DNA of 64,000 bases, taken from contig CM033118.1 of assembly GCA_019321725.1 (NCBI GenBank), forward strand, positions 9,202,071 through 9,266,070. Reading direction: 5' to 3'. Origin of the DNA: Paulownia fortunei (taxonomy: Eukaryota > Streptophyta > Magnoliopsida > Lamiales > Paulowniaceae). Each line of letters opens with the position of its first letter. Within the stretch, counting starts at the first letter, position 1. Shown one piece after another: positions 48,301 to 60,669 of the stretch. The position numbers were made by a program, and so were the translations under genes. The notes below the pieces were generated by a model, which saw only the letters and a program-made list of their open reading frames with translations, ran no database searches and was not told where the DNA came from.

Positions 48301-50669
48301 ACACCTTTATCTATAGCAAATCAAAGTTTCACGTTAGCGATTGGTATAGTAAAACTAAATGTCTAGCTAAATGAATCCAAGTATTTGTTGTGCCATTAGT
48401 GATATATAAATTAAGAATCACCACAAAATAAGTAGGGTTTAGATAAAAAATTAAAATAATAATACAACACACTTAAATATTTTTTACCTTCATAACCGTT
48501 CCTCTTCCTCCATCAAGAGGTTCATCATTTCTCCTTAACAAAATAAAATTTAGAAAGACATAATGAAAGTAGAAAAGACTAAAAATAGAAAAGAAACTAG
48601 AGAATACATTTTTATTACTACTAGAAAATTTACATTACTACTACAAACATAACTTAAAGAAAGACAATAATAAAACTTTCTTTTCTCCTCTACCCCCACA
48701 CTTACAAGTTTAATACATAGCATATTTATAGTGCTTGGAGCATATTAGAGGCCAAACATATAATGAAGGAGTTAAACAATCAAATAGTATGCTAGTTGTC
48801 AAGAGTTGGTAAGTTGTTATACTAAATCCTCTAAATTTCCACCTACCCAATTAAATTGAATTTGTAGGCCGGATACAGCCAGATTCTGATAATGGGTAGA
48901 GAATAAAAGTTGTAGATCTTTCTTTATTTATATATTAGCATATGTCATTTGTCAAATTTGGCTTTAGGATGAGGAAAATATGGTGAAATTACAGGATCAT
49001 GTTCAAGAGTCATCATTCAATATTAGCAGTGCATTACAGTATGTTTATTGACATTTTGACATATTTTGTCACCATCTTGTATTTAGCAAACTTTTTTATC
49101 TCCTCTACTATATAACATATCCAAATATCAGACCAAAACGTAGATGAATGACTTATCAATCTATAGCCTTAAGAATGAACCCAAAACCATTTCAAAATCA
49201 AAAGTTACGTCAGTTTCTCTAAAACTTGCACAAAAAAGATAAAACTTTTTAATCTCATTTTTTTATGTTGATTTCCCATTTTATTTCTAAAACACAAAAA
49301 TGCTTTAATTGGAAGTTCTAATGAAAATTTTGAAGTGAAAATAATTATATAAATCCTAATTAATTGTACACTTTTAAATATTTATCACACCACCCAACCA
49401 GCTTATCACTAGTCTCTGGTAATTATAACGTATGAAATGTAACACGAATAAAAAGAAACATGGTATGATGATCAAAATTTAAAAAAAACCTATAAAATAG
49501 TCTAACAATCATAAATAATTATTTGTCAAAGATCACAGATGCTATCAGATTTTTTTTTAGAATTTCCAAAAGATGTGTATGTGCACTAAGCCAACCTTTT
49601 ATTCCACAAACCAAGATACATATAACTTCAAAATCAATCATGAAAAAGCCTCAACTCCATATCCTCACAGGTAAGTGTTTGCTATTTACGTTGGTAAGGT
49701 GTTCACTCATGGAGTTGAAAAATAGTTAAAACACTTTAGAAAATGACTTCATTGATATAGGATAAACATTCAAATTAAAATTTAGCATAAGATAGATAGT
49801 CACAAAATTTGAAATGCCTAATATGTTTCATTAGTTAACCTGAAAACAAAATGGTGATTTTTTTTTTTTGTATTTTTTATTATACAACATGACTCACATG
49901 ATAACAAAAGATTAAAAGAAGGATTTATAATTATACTGACATCACTAGCTATAAAGTAAAATATTTTAATAGAAATAGATAATTACAGAGGTTTACTCAA
50001 TTCATTTACCCACATACAATATAAATATAATTAAGCATCTCAAATTGCAACGAAACCAATTCAAATGATCAATTAAAGTTTAGAATGCTTATTTTTACAA
50101 ACTCTCCACTTATTCACAAAAGATGTGTGAATATTAAAAAGTAAACACTTTAACATGGTCGAAATTTTTAGTTATATGTATCGCAATCAATCTTTCCATA
50201 AGGCATATGATGTGCACAAGATTAATTTTTTTTCCCAAATAGTACCCTTAGATTCTAACAAAAAGAGGTTTGCAATTATATTCTGACAATTCACAAAATT
50301 TTAGTTAAAAACTTCACAAGCATGTCATGTTATGCCAAAACAAAAATAAAAATAAAAATGGGGGTGTCTCAAGATTGTCAAAAGATTGTAATGTCATGTC
50401 ATGTCACATCATGTCATGGTTTTAATGGACCAAAAAGAAAATACATTTGAATTTGTTTTTTAAAAAATAAATAGAAAAACACACATTGAACACACAAGAT
50501 ATGATATCAACTATTCCTTCCCCTAACTTAATTGAAACATTGTCCCTAATGTCAAAAATAGATAGAAAAGTAGATTTAAAACATATCACCTGAAATGTGG
50601 CTTTTTAAAAAAATAAGGTTGAAACAACACAAAACATACACTATTAGCTGAAACCATTAAAGATAAATT
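48301..50669. other. no gene recognised
   Basis: AT-rich sequence without a readable protein family on either strand. Short atgtc-type repeats occur at about 50389-50419. It may include the 3' end of the minus-strand Athila copy, but no LTR could be delimited. Confidence 0.5.
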
Positions 50670-51281
50670 TCACAGGCTGAGAGTCAATTTCATTTTGCAT
50701 TTTCGACTACTGTCCCTATTGGACCAATCCACATAGATCAAGGTTGGATTAGGCTTTGGCATATATGCTAGAAGTTGATCAATCAATTAGTTAGGTGTTA
50801 GAGCAAAAACGAGGATTCGTCTTGTAGATGGTGAAATAAATTTTTTTTTCCACAACATGATCTACAAAAGATAGTAAACTATTAACACTACGAATACCTA
50901 CAGATTTCTGGTGAATGTTGAGTTGTGCCAAAGAGACAACTTAGAATAACTCCTCCAGTGTACCAAAGCTACTAAGTAGAATGATGAATGCGTTTGAATT
51001 ATTTAATATGTTAGGCATTATGTCCTGAATATGTGACACTTTTAGCTCATCTTCGATGGTCATACTTGTGATATTTTGTACTGTTAAAGGTTTTTGGATA
51101 ATTCCTAAAATCGACTACTCCTATATAAGCAGAAGTAGCAACACTCTCCATTAACCCCACATTACCTCCTCCATACATTAAATGAGTTTTTCTTTTTGCT
51201 AACGTTCTACCAAGGTTATGGACTGTCCCTATAAACTCACAATTTATTTTTGGATTAGATCCATAAAATAATAAAAATACA
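50670..51281 (-). pseudogene. LOG-family phosphoribohydrolase pseudogene, apparently intronless
   Basis: LOG enzymes release active cytokinin bases from their ribotides in the cytosol. The minus strand reads NLGRTLAKRKTHL, YGGGNVGLM (51149-51175), then after frame slips PKPLTVQN, ILLSSFGTLEELF (about 50940-50978) and AQLNIHQKSVGI, LLSFVDHVVE, LIDQLLAYMPKPNPTL, DWSNRDSS and KLTLSL before the stop at 50670-50672. This is collinear with nearly the whole enzyme. The PGGxGTxxE motif is altered to xSSFGTLEE, the MHxRK region is not recognisable, and stops occur after EELF and elsewhere. No intron interrupts it, whereas LOG genes normally have several, which suggests a retrocopy. No poly-A tail was seen. 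It lies in the same direction as, and downstream of, the minus-strand Athila copy. Confidence 0.8.
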
Positions 51282-51599
51282 GTTGAACTTGTGAGTGGAA
51301 GAGACTTCCATTATTATTATTTTTAAATAAGTTGTGAAAAAATAGAGTGCATTTATTGCACGTTTTTTTTCTTTGTTAGAAAGGTTGAAAATAAGGACAT
51401 ACAAAATTTAAAAATTATCTACTTATACGTGAATATACATGTAGTTCTGATTGTGGTTCATATCTTTATCTGGTTTTATATTTAGTAACGGCTTAAACAC
51501 CCTCTATAGGTCGAAGATATGCTTTCCATCCAAATTTCTTATAAACTAGCAAACAGAGTCTTTTAATATCAAATTCCCAAGACTATAACCCTCATATTT

Positions 51600-51997
51600 A
51601 TCCCAAAAGTGATTTCATAAATCAAGAATTTTACATTGTACTAATCCACATGAATGCGCCTCAAGAGTTAATATAATGTCATCTAAAGGCTCCTTACTCA
51701 GTTTATCCATAATGAATTGAATTTTATCTTCTCGATTTTTAAAAACTATTCCTAAGGATTGACACTTTTTATTGTAAGTCCATCGAGCATATTTGTGACA
51801 AACTTGCATTTTTTTTTGCCCTTTGTTTTTTTGTAATATGTACTTTTACCAAAACCAGGTATGTATCTATTAAGCAAATTTGTAAACTCATTTGAAAACT
51901 CACATGCTACTCTTACCTTTACTTTAATTATCCATCGTATGTCCCTTGGGATGCCCTTGGACATAAGCATCCTTAATCTTTCAATCTTGATTTTATA
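51600..51997 (-). pseudogene. unrecognised post-pol reading frame of the Athila-like copy
   Basis: Two overlapping frames. The first has ERLRMLMSKGIPRDIRWIIK and LLNRYIPGFGKSTYYKK. The second has QVCHKYARWTYNKKCQSLGI and DKLSKEPLDDIILTLEAHS. The same sequence occurs, also in sense orientation after pol, at 63736-64000 in the other Athila-like copy. A C-x2-Y/C-A-R-W-x5-C pattern could bind a metal. A frame slip near 51800 separates the parts. I do not recognise the family, and it does not resemble an envelope-like protein in what can be read. Confidence 0.5.
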
Positions 51998-52389
51998 AAT
52001 TTTTAAAATTACATTTTTAAGAAGAAAATAAAATCACTTCTTGAGAGTTATAAGAATGTTTTCCATTTTGAAAAGAATAAGAAAAAAAATGAGAAAAATA
52101 GAGAAACTTTGTACAGAGTTTTCAGTTGTTTGGAAAACTGATGAGTCTGACTATAAAAACAATGGACTACCGTTATTTGCCACTTAATAGGGAAAAGAAA
52201 AGAAAAGAAAATCAAAGAAAAAAACCTACAAAACAAACAATGTCAGAGAAAATATGTATATATATACACATACTAACCATAACAAAGGTTAGAAAGAAAA
52301 AAAAATTCTTCTTGTGAAAATTAGTTCTCTAGATATGGTTTGAGTATTTATCATTTTATTTGAAATACGTTACATTTCTAGGATTCTTC

Positions 52390-53340
52390 CCATAAGGATA
52401 TACCTCTTTTACAACAAAAGGACCACTCCACCTTGATCTCAATTTTTCAGAAAACAAATGCAATCAAGAATAATAAAGCAAAACCTCTTGACCAACCTCA
52501 AATATTTTTCTTTGAAATTTTATTATCATGAAAATATTTGATTCTTGCTTTATGAATTTTAGAATTCTCATATGCATCATTTCTCAATTCTTGAAATTCA
52601 TTGATTTGAAATTTGTGCAATTTTATTCATCAAGGTTGAAGTTAAACATTTTGATTACCTTATAAACTTTATGTTCAAGTTCAACAAGTAAATGATAAGG
52701 TTTTCCATAAACTATCCTATAAGGAAACATGCTTAATGATGTTTTGAAAGCAGTTTTATATGCCCAAAATGTATCGGTAAGTCTAAGAGACTAATCTTTA
52801 CGATTTGGTTTACCTGTCATTTTCAAAATTCATTTGATCTCGCTATTTGCAAGTTTAACTTGTTTATTTGTCTGAGGGTGATAAGGGATTACAAATTTAT
52901 GAATGATTCCATATTTTCTTATTAAAGTTCCAAAATCTTTGTTACAAATTTTTCCCCATCATTGATAATGGATCTACGAATTCTAAATTGACATAAATTA
53001 TGTTCTTTCAAAAAAATTATCACTATTTTGTGATCATTCTACAAGGAATTACCTCAATCTATTTTGAGACATAATTTCTAGCAACTAATATGTAACTAAA
53101 ATAAAATGATAATGTAAATAGTCCCATGAAGTTAATACCCTAATAGTTAAAGATTTCAATTAAGATAGGGTATAAGGGCATCATGTTTCCCTTGAAATAG
53201 ATCCTAACCTTGACAATTTCCACAACTTCTACAAAAAGTGTAAGTGTCTTTGAAAAGAGTTGGCAAATAAAATCTATATTGAAGATCTTTGTAGTGTTTT
53301 TTTTGCTGAAAAGTGACCACCACATGCTTCTAAATGATAA
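52390..53340 (-). pseudogene. Athila integrase (minus copy)
   Basis: The zinc-binding part (EACGGHFSAKKT, then CGNC) lies at about 53190-53330. The core holds RSIINDGEKFVTKIL near 52950-52990 and YHPQTNKQVKLANSEIK near 52830-52890. In the plus copy the corresponding segment is [13 protein letters not shown], so the expected third catalytic glutamate is lysine here. Stops are frequent. Confidence 0.75.
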
Positions 53341-53519
53341 AATTTAACAATATTACCTATCTTATTATTAGACACGCATCTTTGAAAGATTTTTTTTTAT
53401 CTTGGGAGTTCCAATGCAATGACATCTTTCTTATCACAAGAAAATTAATAATATCAGTAAACCAATGTCAAATAGAAATATTCAATAGTTGTTCATTAGG
53501 AAAAGTGTCATTAATGGGT

Positions 53520-53962
53520 GTGGTTTGAAATGAGTCATCACAAACAAGTCTCGACAAATAATCAGCCACCACATTCTCTACTCATTTTTTTATTTTGAAT
53601 TGTAATGTTGAATTCCTAGAGTAATTGACAAAAGATATTTCAAAGCAGCATGATCATTAAAAACAACAACTGTGAGCCAACAAGATAAGATATAAAAGAT
53701 ATAAATTTGCCCAATGCAAAAACTACAACAAGTAATTAGTTTTTAGTTGTTGAATAATTTAATTGAGCACTATTTAAAGTTTTACTTGTATAGTAAATAA
53801 CATATGGTTTCTTATCTTTTCTTTGTCCTAAGATAGCTCCAACAACAGAGTCATTGGATCACACATTATTTCAAAAAGTAATGTCCAATCTAGAGGCTGC
53901 GTGATTGGAACAGACGTAAGCATGCTGTTAAGCTTAACAAAAGTGTCTTCACAATTTTCAAT
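53520..53962 (-). pseudogene. Athila RNase H (minus copy)
   Basis: Broken minus-strand sequence that parallels 61651-62150 of the plus copy, including the region equivalent to DSSDSVIGAVLGQRKDKKP (about 53800-53870). Frames are interrupted several times. Confidence 0.7.
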
Positions 53963-54933
53963 CTATTCAAATATAGTGTCTTTTGTTAGAAGATTACACA
54001 AAGGTTTAGATATTATACTAAAATTTTTGATAAATCTTCTATAAAAACTAGTATATCCTAAAAATGATCTTACCTCCTTCATAAACTTTGGTATTGACAA
54101 ATAGGTAATTAACTCAATTTTAGATTTATCTACTTTAATACCTTTTGATGAAATAATGTGTCCAAAAATAAGACCAGTTGTTACCATAAAATGATATTTC
54201 TTCTAATTTGAGTACAAGTTTATTTTCTTCACACCTAATCAAAACTTTTTCTAAATTAGACAAGCAATCACCAAATGAATTACCAAAAATAGAAAAATCA
54301 TGCATGAAAGTTTCAAGAAAATACTCAACCAAGTCACTAAAATACTAAGCATGCATCGTTGGAATTTAGCTGGTACATTATATAATCCAAAAGGTATCAT
54401 TCGATATGCAACAATACTAAAAGGACATGTAAAAATTATTTTCTCTTGATCTTCAAGTGCAATTAAAATTTGACTATACCCAAAATATCCATCTAAGAAG
54501 CAGTAAAATTTATGTCTACAACTTTTTTTAAGATTTGATCCATGAAGGGTAGTGAAAAATGATATTTTATAACAACTGAATTGAGTTTCCTATAGTCAAT
54601 GCACATTCACCAGCCAGCAACAATCCTAATTGGAATTAATTCATCATTCTCATTATTGATTACAATAACTCCAGATTTCTTAGGTACAACTTGAGTAGGG
54701 CTTACCTATTTGTTGTCAGAAATAGGATAAATGATTCTATTATCTAAGAGTTTAATGACTTCATTTTTTACTACTTCTTTCATATTAGGATTTAGCCTTT
54801 GTTGCATCTCTCTAAAAGGTATAGCATTTTCCTCTAGATAGATGTTATGCGTGAAAATTAACAGACTAATATCTTTAATGTCAGCAATGGTCAATCCTAA
54901 AGTATTTTTATGCATTTTTAGAGTTTCGATCAA
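53963..54933 (-). pseudogene. Athila reverse transcriptase (minus copy)
   Basis: 54706-54933 holds the RT entry (MKEVVKNEVIKLLDNRIIYP). 54135-54332 holds TFMHDFSIFGNSF, where the FMDD catalytic box has lost its first aspartate. 53963-54187 holds EVRSFLGYTSFYRRFIKNFS. The mutated box alone would inactivate the enzyme. Confidence 0.85.
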
Positions 54934-55229
54934 CTTACCTTCTTGGAATGCATCAAGTTTGGAAGAATTATTACTGGAACAGTTTTATTTTCACCCAAGA
55001 AAGAGTATTTCAAATCAAATGACAAAGATTTTAAATTAATCACGAGAGCTTTAAAACTTGATGGCAGAAATTATATTCTTCAAACCTTAGCTTCCAAAAA
55101 TATTTTTCTTGTACCTGCCAAAATTCAGAGAGAGTATTAGAGTGTGCCTTTTTACAAATACTTTTACTTTCAAAACAAGTCTCCAAAGGGTCTGAAGAAT
55201 TAACGTTAGTCAAATATTGAATCTACTTC

Positions 55230-55529
55230 ATGTACTTCGACATCTTCTGTAGGTTGCTTACAAATATTAAACACATTTAGTTCTAAAGTCATATTTTCAA
55301 AAGATAACTTCAAAATACTATTCCTACAATTAATCAAAGCATTTGAAGTTGCAAAAAAAGAATGACCCAAAATGATAGGAATTTGTGTATGTGTTATACA
55401 AAATGTTGTGTGTCCAAAATAATAAAATCGATTAGAAAGTAAAACTTATTAATTTATACCAACATATCTTCTACTACTCCCTTTTGAACTTTAATCGAAC
55501 GGTCAGCTAATTGGAGTATAACAGAAGTA
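55230..55529 (-). pseudogene. Athila protease C-terminal part (minus copy)
   Basis: It reads collinearly with the plus copy from TSIVLQLANRSIKV onward (about 60062-60350). It is cut at 55529 by the copia LTR, so the active-site loop is not present. Confidence 0.7.
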
Positions 55530-55530
55530 T

Positions 55531-57804
55531 TGGGTTCGCTATAATCACAGAGGCATACATAATGGAAAATTAAATTTTTTATCAAACATAAATTTAACCC
55601 CTCGATTCGGAAGTGATTTTAACGATTGCGTTTATTCAAGTGAATATATAAATAAATATTAAATTCGGATTATTCTTTTCATGTACTCCGATTGTTGTAG
55701 GGAATGAAGCAATCAATTGCTTATCTTGGACTTTCAAAACTCGCAGGGATCCAAATGTCTCCCCTCTATTAGGTCCACAATACGGAAGAGTAATACCAAT
55801 CAAAAGAATTTGTTAGTATCCTTTTAATTATTTTTTAATCTAGAAACAGAGTAAATCTTCAAGAATAATAAAGATTGATTCTTTAAGTTCTTGAAACTAT
55901 AATATGAACAGAATAACAAGAAACTAATTTTCTTTTAAAGAACAAGAAAATCAAGATTACAAGAAAAACACTTTTCTTTTTTTTTTCTTTTCTTTTCTTT
56001 TCTTGGAGATAAAAATAGAAGACCTAAACAAAATAATTTTTGCTTAAATTTTCTGAATTAATGATGTAATTTTTGGCCCTAAGCATTTATAGGGGCTAAA
56101 AATTTAATCATTCTCCAACTTTTGGAGAGTTTGTCAATTTCGAACTACTTCAAAATCTTATCTTGAAAGAGTTTTAAATCTTTCAATAACTCTTCTCTTT
56201 TCATCTTCCTATTGTATGTGGACTTATTTGAGACTACATTAATTATCAAAATTGTCTACATACATTCTTGATATTAATTTGAACTTTTCAAATAATATCA
56301 AGATATATATATATATATCAAATATATAATAAAATTATATTTATATATAAATTAAATCATAGTGGCCGATTTTATCCTATAAAATCGATCACTTTATTTA
56401 TTTATATATAAATATGTTAATTAAATAAATCATATTTATTTAATTTACACTATTTATATTTTAGTGGGCTTCTTAAGTGATCCACATTAATTTTTGGGCT
56501 TGAACTAAAAAATCCACAAATCAATCCAATTGATTTAATCCCAATTTAATCAATCCAATTGATTAATTTAATTTATTCCAATTGGACTTCCTAATCAAAT
56601 TAGGTTCAATTAAATAATCAATTACTTAATTTAATAATTTAATTTAACCATTAAATTAAATATAACTCTTAATTAATTAATTAATTAATATTAATTAATT
56701 AATTTCTAACCATTAGATAAATTCTAAAATTAGAAATGTTACTTTCCATAAGATATGTGACCCTCCTAGGTTCACTACTGAGGTAGAAGTGGGCTTGCAA
56801 CATTTTGCAACTTATGAATAACAATTATTCTAATTAATTAATCAAATTAATTAATTCGATTGGAATTAACTTCTTAATTCCAAGAACCTCACTATCCATG
56901 AAAACACCTAGCAAGTAATCATGACAAACTAGTTTTAGGTGAAATAGTGAGTAAACATATTTTAGTTGCGAGTACCATACACGTATGGTCCTTTTGATAG
57001 CTAATCTCCCGATTGAATTTAGAGTATGGATTATTAGTCAAAACCCTAAATGATTCAATGACTGTGATCCTATTTCAAGTTCCAATGTTCCTAATGAATC
57101 ATGATTCATCCTGCCTTGACCAAGGTTTTTGAATCACGAACTATGAAAACACAGGAGATTCTCTTATTTAAAAAGACAAGTGTTAAATTCTATGTTAGCT
57201 ACTAACAAACCTCCATGCACACCAGTGTAACATCCAATATATCCCTTTATGATTGTCAAGTAATTAGAAGATATATCAAAGTGGTGCAGGATGCACACAA
57301 GGCTACTATCGTGCCTCAAGTTTGAGGACTAGCCATGTACTATCGCAACACATAAATTTTTATTTCGACAGACAAAACCTCCAACTAAAAATTTCTTGCG
57401 GGCCAAGTTCGGTGTACTTATTCCCTAACAAGCACCTACATATATGCACTTGCGTCTCTATGCGAATGTAAATGAAATGCAATATTCTCGTCTCACGAGC
57501 ATGCATTATATGTGCTAAGCTTATTGAGGTATTTGATGTCCCATCTCAAAAAGCTCTCAACTCGAAACTTATTTAAAACCAAAGGTTTAGAGGCATGTTC
57601 CATGATCGCCATCATATGCGCGATCATGCCCATAGCTAAATTTTGTCTAGGGACTTTATTTAATGTGCAGAAATAAAAGATGCATGACATAAGATAAAGA
57701 AAATGCCTTTTTATTAATATGATTCCCAATAAGATTGTCTTTACAAAAGAAATAGAGTATAATACACCCAATCCAATTAAGGCGTTGGGCATCTTACTTT
57801 AACA
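55531..57804 (-). repeat. copia LTR (3' LTR of a minus-strand element)
   Basis: It begins TGGGTTCGCT directly after Athila protease sequence and ends TTTAACA before a polypurine-like tract and copia RNase H. Length is about 2274 bp, AT-rich with TTAATTAA runs (56640-56705). It shares landmarks with 3988-7158: tcccctctattaggtccaca near 55759, tgtgaccctcctaggttcac near 56757 and ctcccgattgaa near 57006. No coding is expected; the frame 57493-57792 is incidental. Confidence 0.8.
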
Positions 57805-57822
57805 TTCTCCCATTTTCCCTAG
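57805..57822 (-). other. copia polypurine tract
   Basis: The minus strand reads AGGGAAAATGGGAGAA just before the LTR start TGTTAAAG, in the usual copia position. Confidence 0.65.
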
Positions 57823-57980
57823 CTCCAATTGCCCATATATCTAAGACCTATTTTTTCAAGATGTCCGTCGAATATCTTCTGTGCTAAGGGCTCAGTAAGT
57901 GGGTCTACTATATTTTCGACTGAGATAACTCGATCCAAAATGACGTCGCCTCTACCAATGATCTCTCTAATCAATTGATA

Positions 57981-58493
57981 TCATCTCATTGTGTGCTTAG
58001 ATCTTTGATGAGATCTTGACCCATTTGCTTGTGCAATGACTCCATTGTTATCATAGTAAATCATAATTGGATCAACAACGGATGGAACTACACCCAACCC
58101 TTGGATGAAGTTTTTTATCCTAACAACTTCTTTTGCTGTATCTAATGCAACAATATATTTAGCTTTGGTGGTAGAATCTACAGTAATCTCTTGTTTGAAA
58201 TTCTTCCAACTGACCGCACCACCATTCATAGTGAATATGTATCCAGACATGGACTTTGAGTCGTCTATATTGGACTGAAAACTAGAGTCTATATATCCCT
58301 TTAGTTTTAGTTTTCCATTGCCATATATCATAAAGATATCATTAGTCCTTCTCAAGTACTTGAGGATCATGTTAATGGCTTTCCAGTGTTCTTCCCCTTG
58401 AATGGACTGATATCTACTTGTGAGACTCAAAGCATGTGCTATATCATGCTTTGTATAAAACATTGCATGCATTATGCTCCATATAGTGGAAGT
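57981..58493 (-). pseudogene. copia RNase H, 5'-truncated
   Basis: A long minus-strand frame reads YTKHDIAHALSLTSRYQSIQ, HWKAINMILKYLRRTNDIFM, GYIDSSFQSNIDDSKSMSGY (first catalytic aspartate in YIDSS), AVSWKNFKQEITVDSTTKAK and IMIYYDNNGVIAQANGSRSH. This is the copia C-terminal RNase H. The RT part that should precede it is absent because Athila LTR sequence starts at 58494. The rest of the copia element should lie beyond the right end of the window if this is a nested insertion. Confidence 0.9.
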
Positions 58494-59489
58494 TGATAAG
58501 TGCATATTTTGACATATTTTTTGTATCAAATCATTTATACTTTTCTTGCTTTATTCTTGTTAATATTTTTGTTTTATTAATGTTTTGTGTTAGGGAATAA
58601 ATGGAATAATATTTTCAGACTTGTGCAATTTTGATAATTTGAGTATAACTTCATGATCAAAGCCATATGGACCTGAAGTTTGTTTCATTTGAAAACCAAG
58701 AGATAGAGGTATAACTTTTCTGTTGGAATATCAGCCTAATTTAGTCTTTATGATAGTAGAAAATTCATTCAAATAGTTGCACAAAATAGATCACCAAAAT
58801 TTGGATTAGAGTTCAGCTCAGTATTGACTTATTTTACCAATTGGAATATATCTCTTGAGCCCAAATTTATTTTGGGCTGAAATTTGGATATGTTATATAC
58901 AAGAGGTAAATAAACAAGTTTTTTAAAGATAAGATGTGTGAAAATGTGTCAAAATGGTAAAAATATAGGCTACAATTGCTGTTGCTGTTAAAGGGCGGCT
59001 CTTGGACATAACTCGGTAATTTGACCATATCTCCTTCATCCGACTGCCAAATTTGACAAAACATATATATGAAAATATATCAGCGCTGATTGATCTACAA
59101 TGTTGATTCTTTATGCATCTTCAAAATCGGGCTGTATCTAATTGAAAAATGCAATTCAATTCAATGGGTGAGAAATTTATGTAACAACTTATCAACTCTT
59201 GGCAACTAGCATACCATTTGATTAACCCCTTTATTATTTGTTTGGCCTCTTGCTTACTCCACAATGGAGAAATCATCCCAATTTTAGTTGGTGAAATGAT
59301 AATCGTGCCCAACCACTGCATTCACAAAAACCACAAAACTTTCATTTTTATCCAGCTCCACATACAAAATCCATTGAGGAGACAAGCACACTTTCAACAC
59401 TTACAGCTTTTTTGCATACTCATAAAAAAGGTAAATTTCCTACTTAACCTCAACCTAATCCTTTAACTTAGTGTTATGTTTCTTCTTCA
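58494..59489 (+). mobile_element. 5' LTR and leader of the plus-strand Athila-like copy
   Basis: It begins TGATAAGTGCATATTTTGAC, a common start of gypsy LTRs, at the point where copia RNase H stops. The LTR end and primer-binding site could not be placed. Only about 1 kb separates this from the gag C-terminus, too short for a full LTR plus gag, so an internal deletion is likely. Confidence 0.6.
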
Positions 59490-59700
59490 GGTGAAAATAC
59501 AGTCAAGGAGGCTAATTCAGTTACAACTCTTCAGAATGGAAAAGTTATTGACAAGACTACTCATCCCAAGGAGAAAGTTTCTAATCCACCTCCAGAAATG
59601 AAAAATGAAAATAGTCTTGACGACGAAGGAAGTTTGAAGAAGGTAAGTGTGAAAATGATAAAAAAGAAAAATATTTATCTCCAACACCATTTTTTTAAAG
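59490..59700 (+). pseudogene. Athila gag C-terminal end
   Basis: The plus strand reads KEANSVTTLQNGKVIDKTTH and then an acidic, proline-containing stretch, the normal end of Athila gag before protease. The upstream gag core is missing. Confidence 0.7.
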
Positions 59701-59701
59701 A

Positions 59702-60241
59702 TTGCAAGCAACTCAAAAATTGAATTCAAATGTTGAAATTTTTGAAATTTTTAAACAAGTCAAGATTAATATTCCATTGTTAGATGTAATCAAGCAAGTT
59801 CCACCTTATATCAAATTTTTGAAAGATTTGTGTACAATCAAAAGAAAACATCATGTACAAAAGAAGACATTTTTAATTGAAAGTGTTAGTTCAATCATTC
59901 AACAATTCACTCCACCTAAATACAAAGATCCAAGTTGTCCAACCATTTCATGTATCATAGGAAACACTAGAATAGAGCGTGCTTTGCTTGATCTTGGTGC
60001 TAGTGTAAATCTTCTACCTTTCTCAGTTTATGAACAGTTAGATTTGGGAGAACTTAAAACAACTTCTATTGTACTCCAACTAGCTAACCGTTCGATTAAA
60101 GTTCCAAAGGGAATAGTCGAAGATGTGTTGGTACAAATTGATAAGTTTTACTTTACAGTAGATTTCATTATTTTGGACATACACATACACAAATTCCTAT
60201 TATTTTGGGTCGTCCTTTTCTTGCAACTTCAAATGCATTGA
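59702..60241 (+). pseudogene. Athila aspartic protease (plus copy)
   Basis: This 179-residue frame includes PPKYKDPSCPTISCIIGNTR and the active-site segment ALLDLGASVNLLPFSVYEQL, where the catalytic aspartate is kept (D-L-G-A). TTSIVLQLANRSIKVPKGI follows. The frame ends early, at the stop at 60239-60241, before the usual junction with RT. Confidence 0.85.
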
Positions 60242-60669
60242 TCAATTGTAGAAATGGTATTTTGAAGTTATCATTTGGAAATATGACTTTCGAACTAAAT
60301 GTGTTTAATGTTTGTATGCAACCTGCAGAAGATGTCGAAGTATAGGAAGTGGATTCAATTAAGGAACTTGTTCATGAATACTTTACTACTACTAACTCTT
60401 CAGATTCTTTGGAGACTTGTTTTGAAAATGAAAGTATTTGTAAAAAGGCACACACTAATACTATCTCTAAATTTTTGCAGGTACAAGAAAAATATTTTTG
60501 GAAGCCAAGATTTGAAAAACTTTCATCATCAACAATAAAATCTATTCCATCAAGTATTAAAGCTCCCGTGGTTGATTTGAAACCTTTACCAGTTAATTTG
60601 AAATACTCTTTTTTGGGTGAGAATGAGACTTTTTCAGTAATAATTTCTTCCAAACTTGATGCATCTTAG

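Larger units (their letters stand above)
51600..55529 (-). mobile_element. Athila-like Ty3/gypsy copy, minus strand, truncated
   Basis: It runs right to left as protease end, RT, RNase H, integrase, a pyrimidine-rich stretch and the post-pol frame. The 5' part (gag and LTR) is missing: the copy stops inside the protease at 55529, where copia LTR sequence begins. It is the same family as 58494-64000 but in opposite orientation. Frames are broken throughout. Confidence 0.85.
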
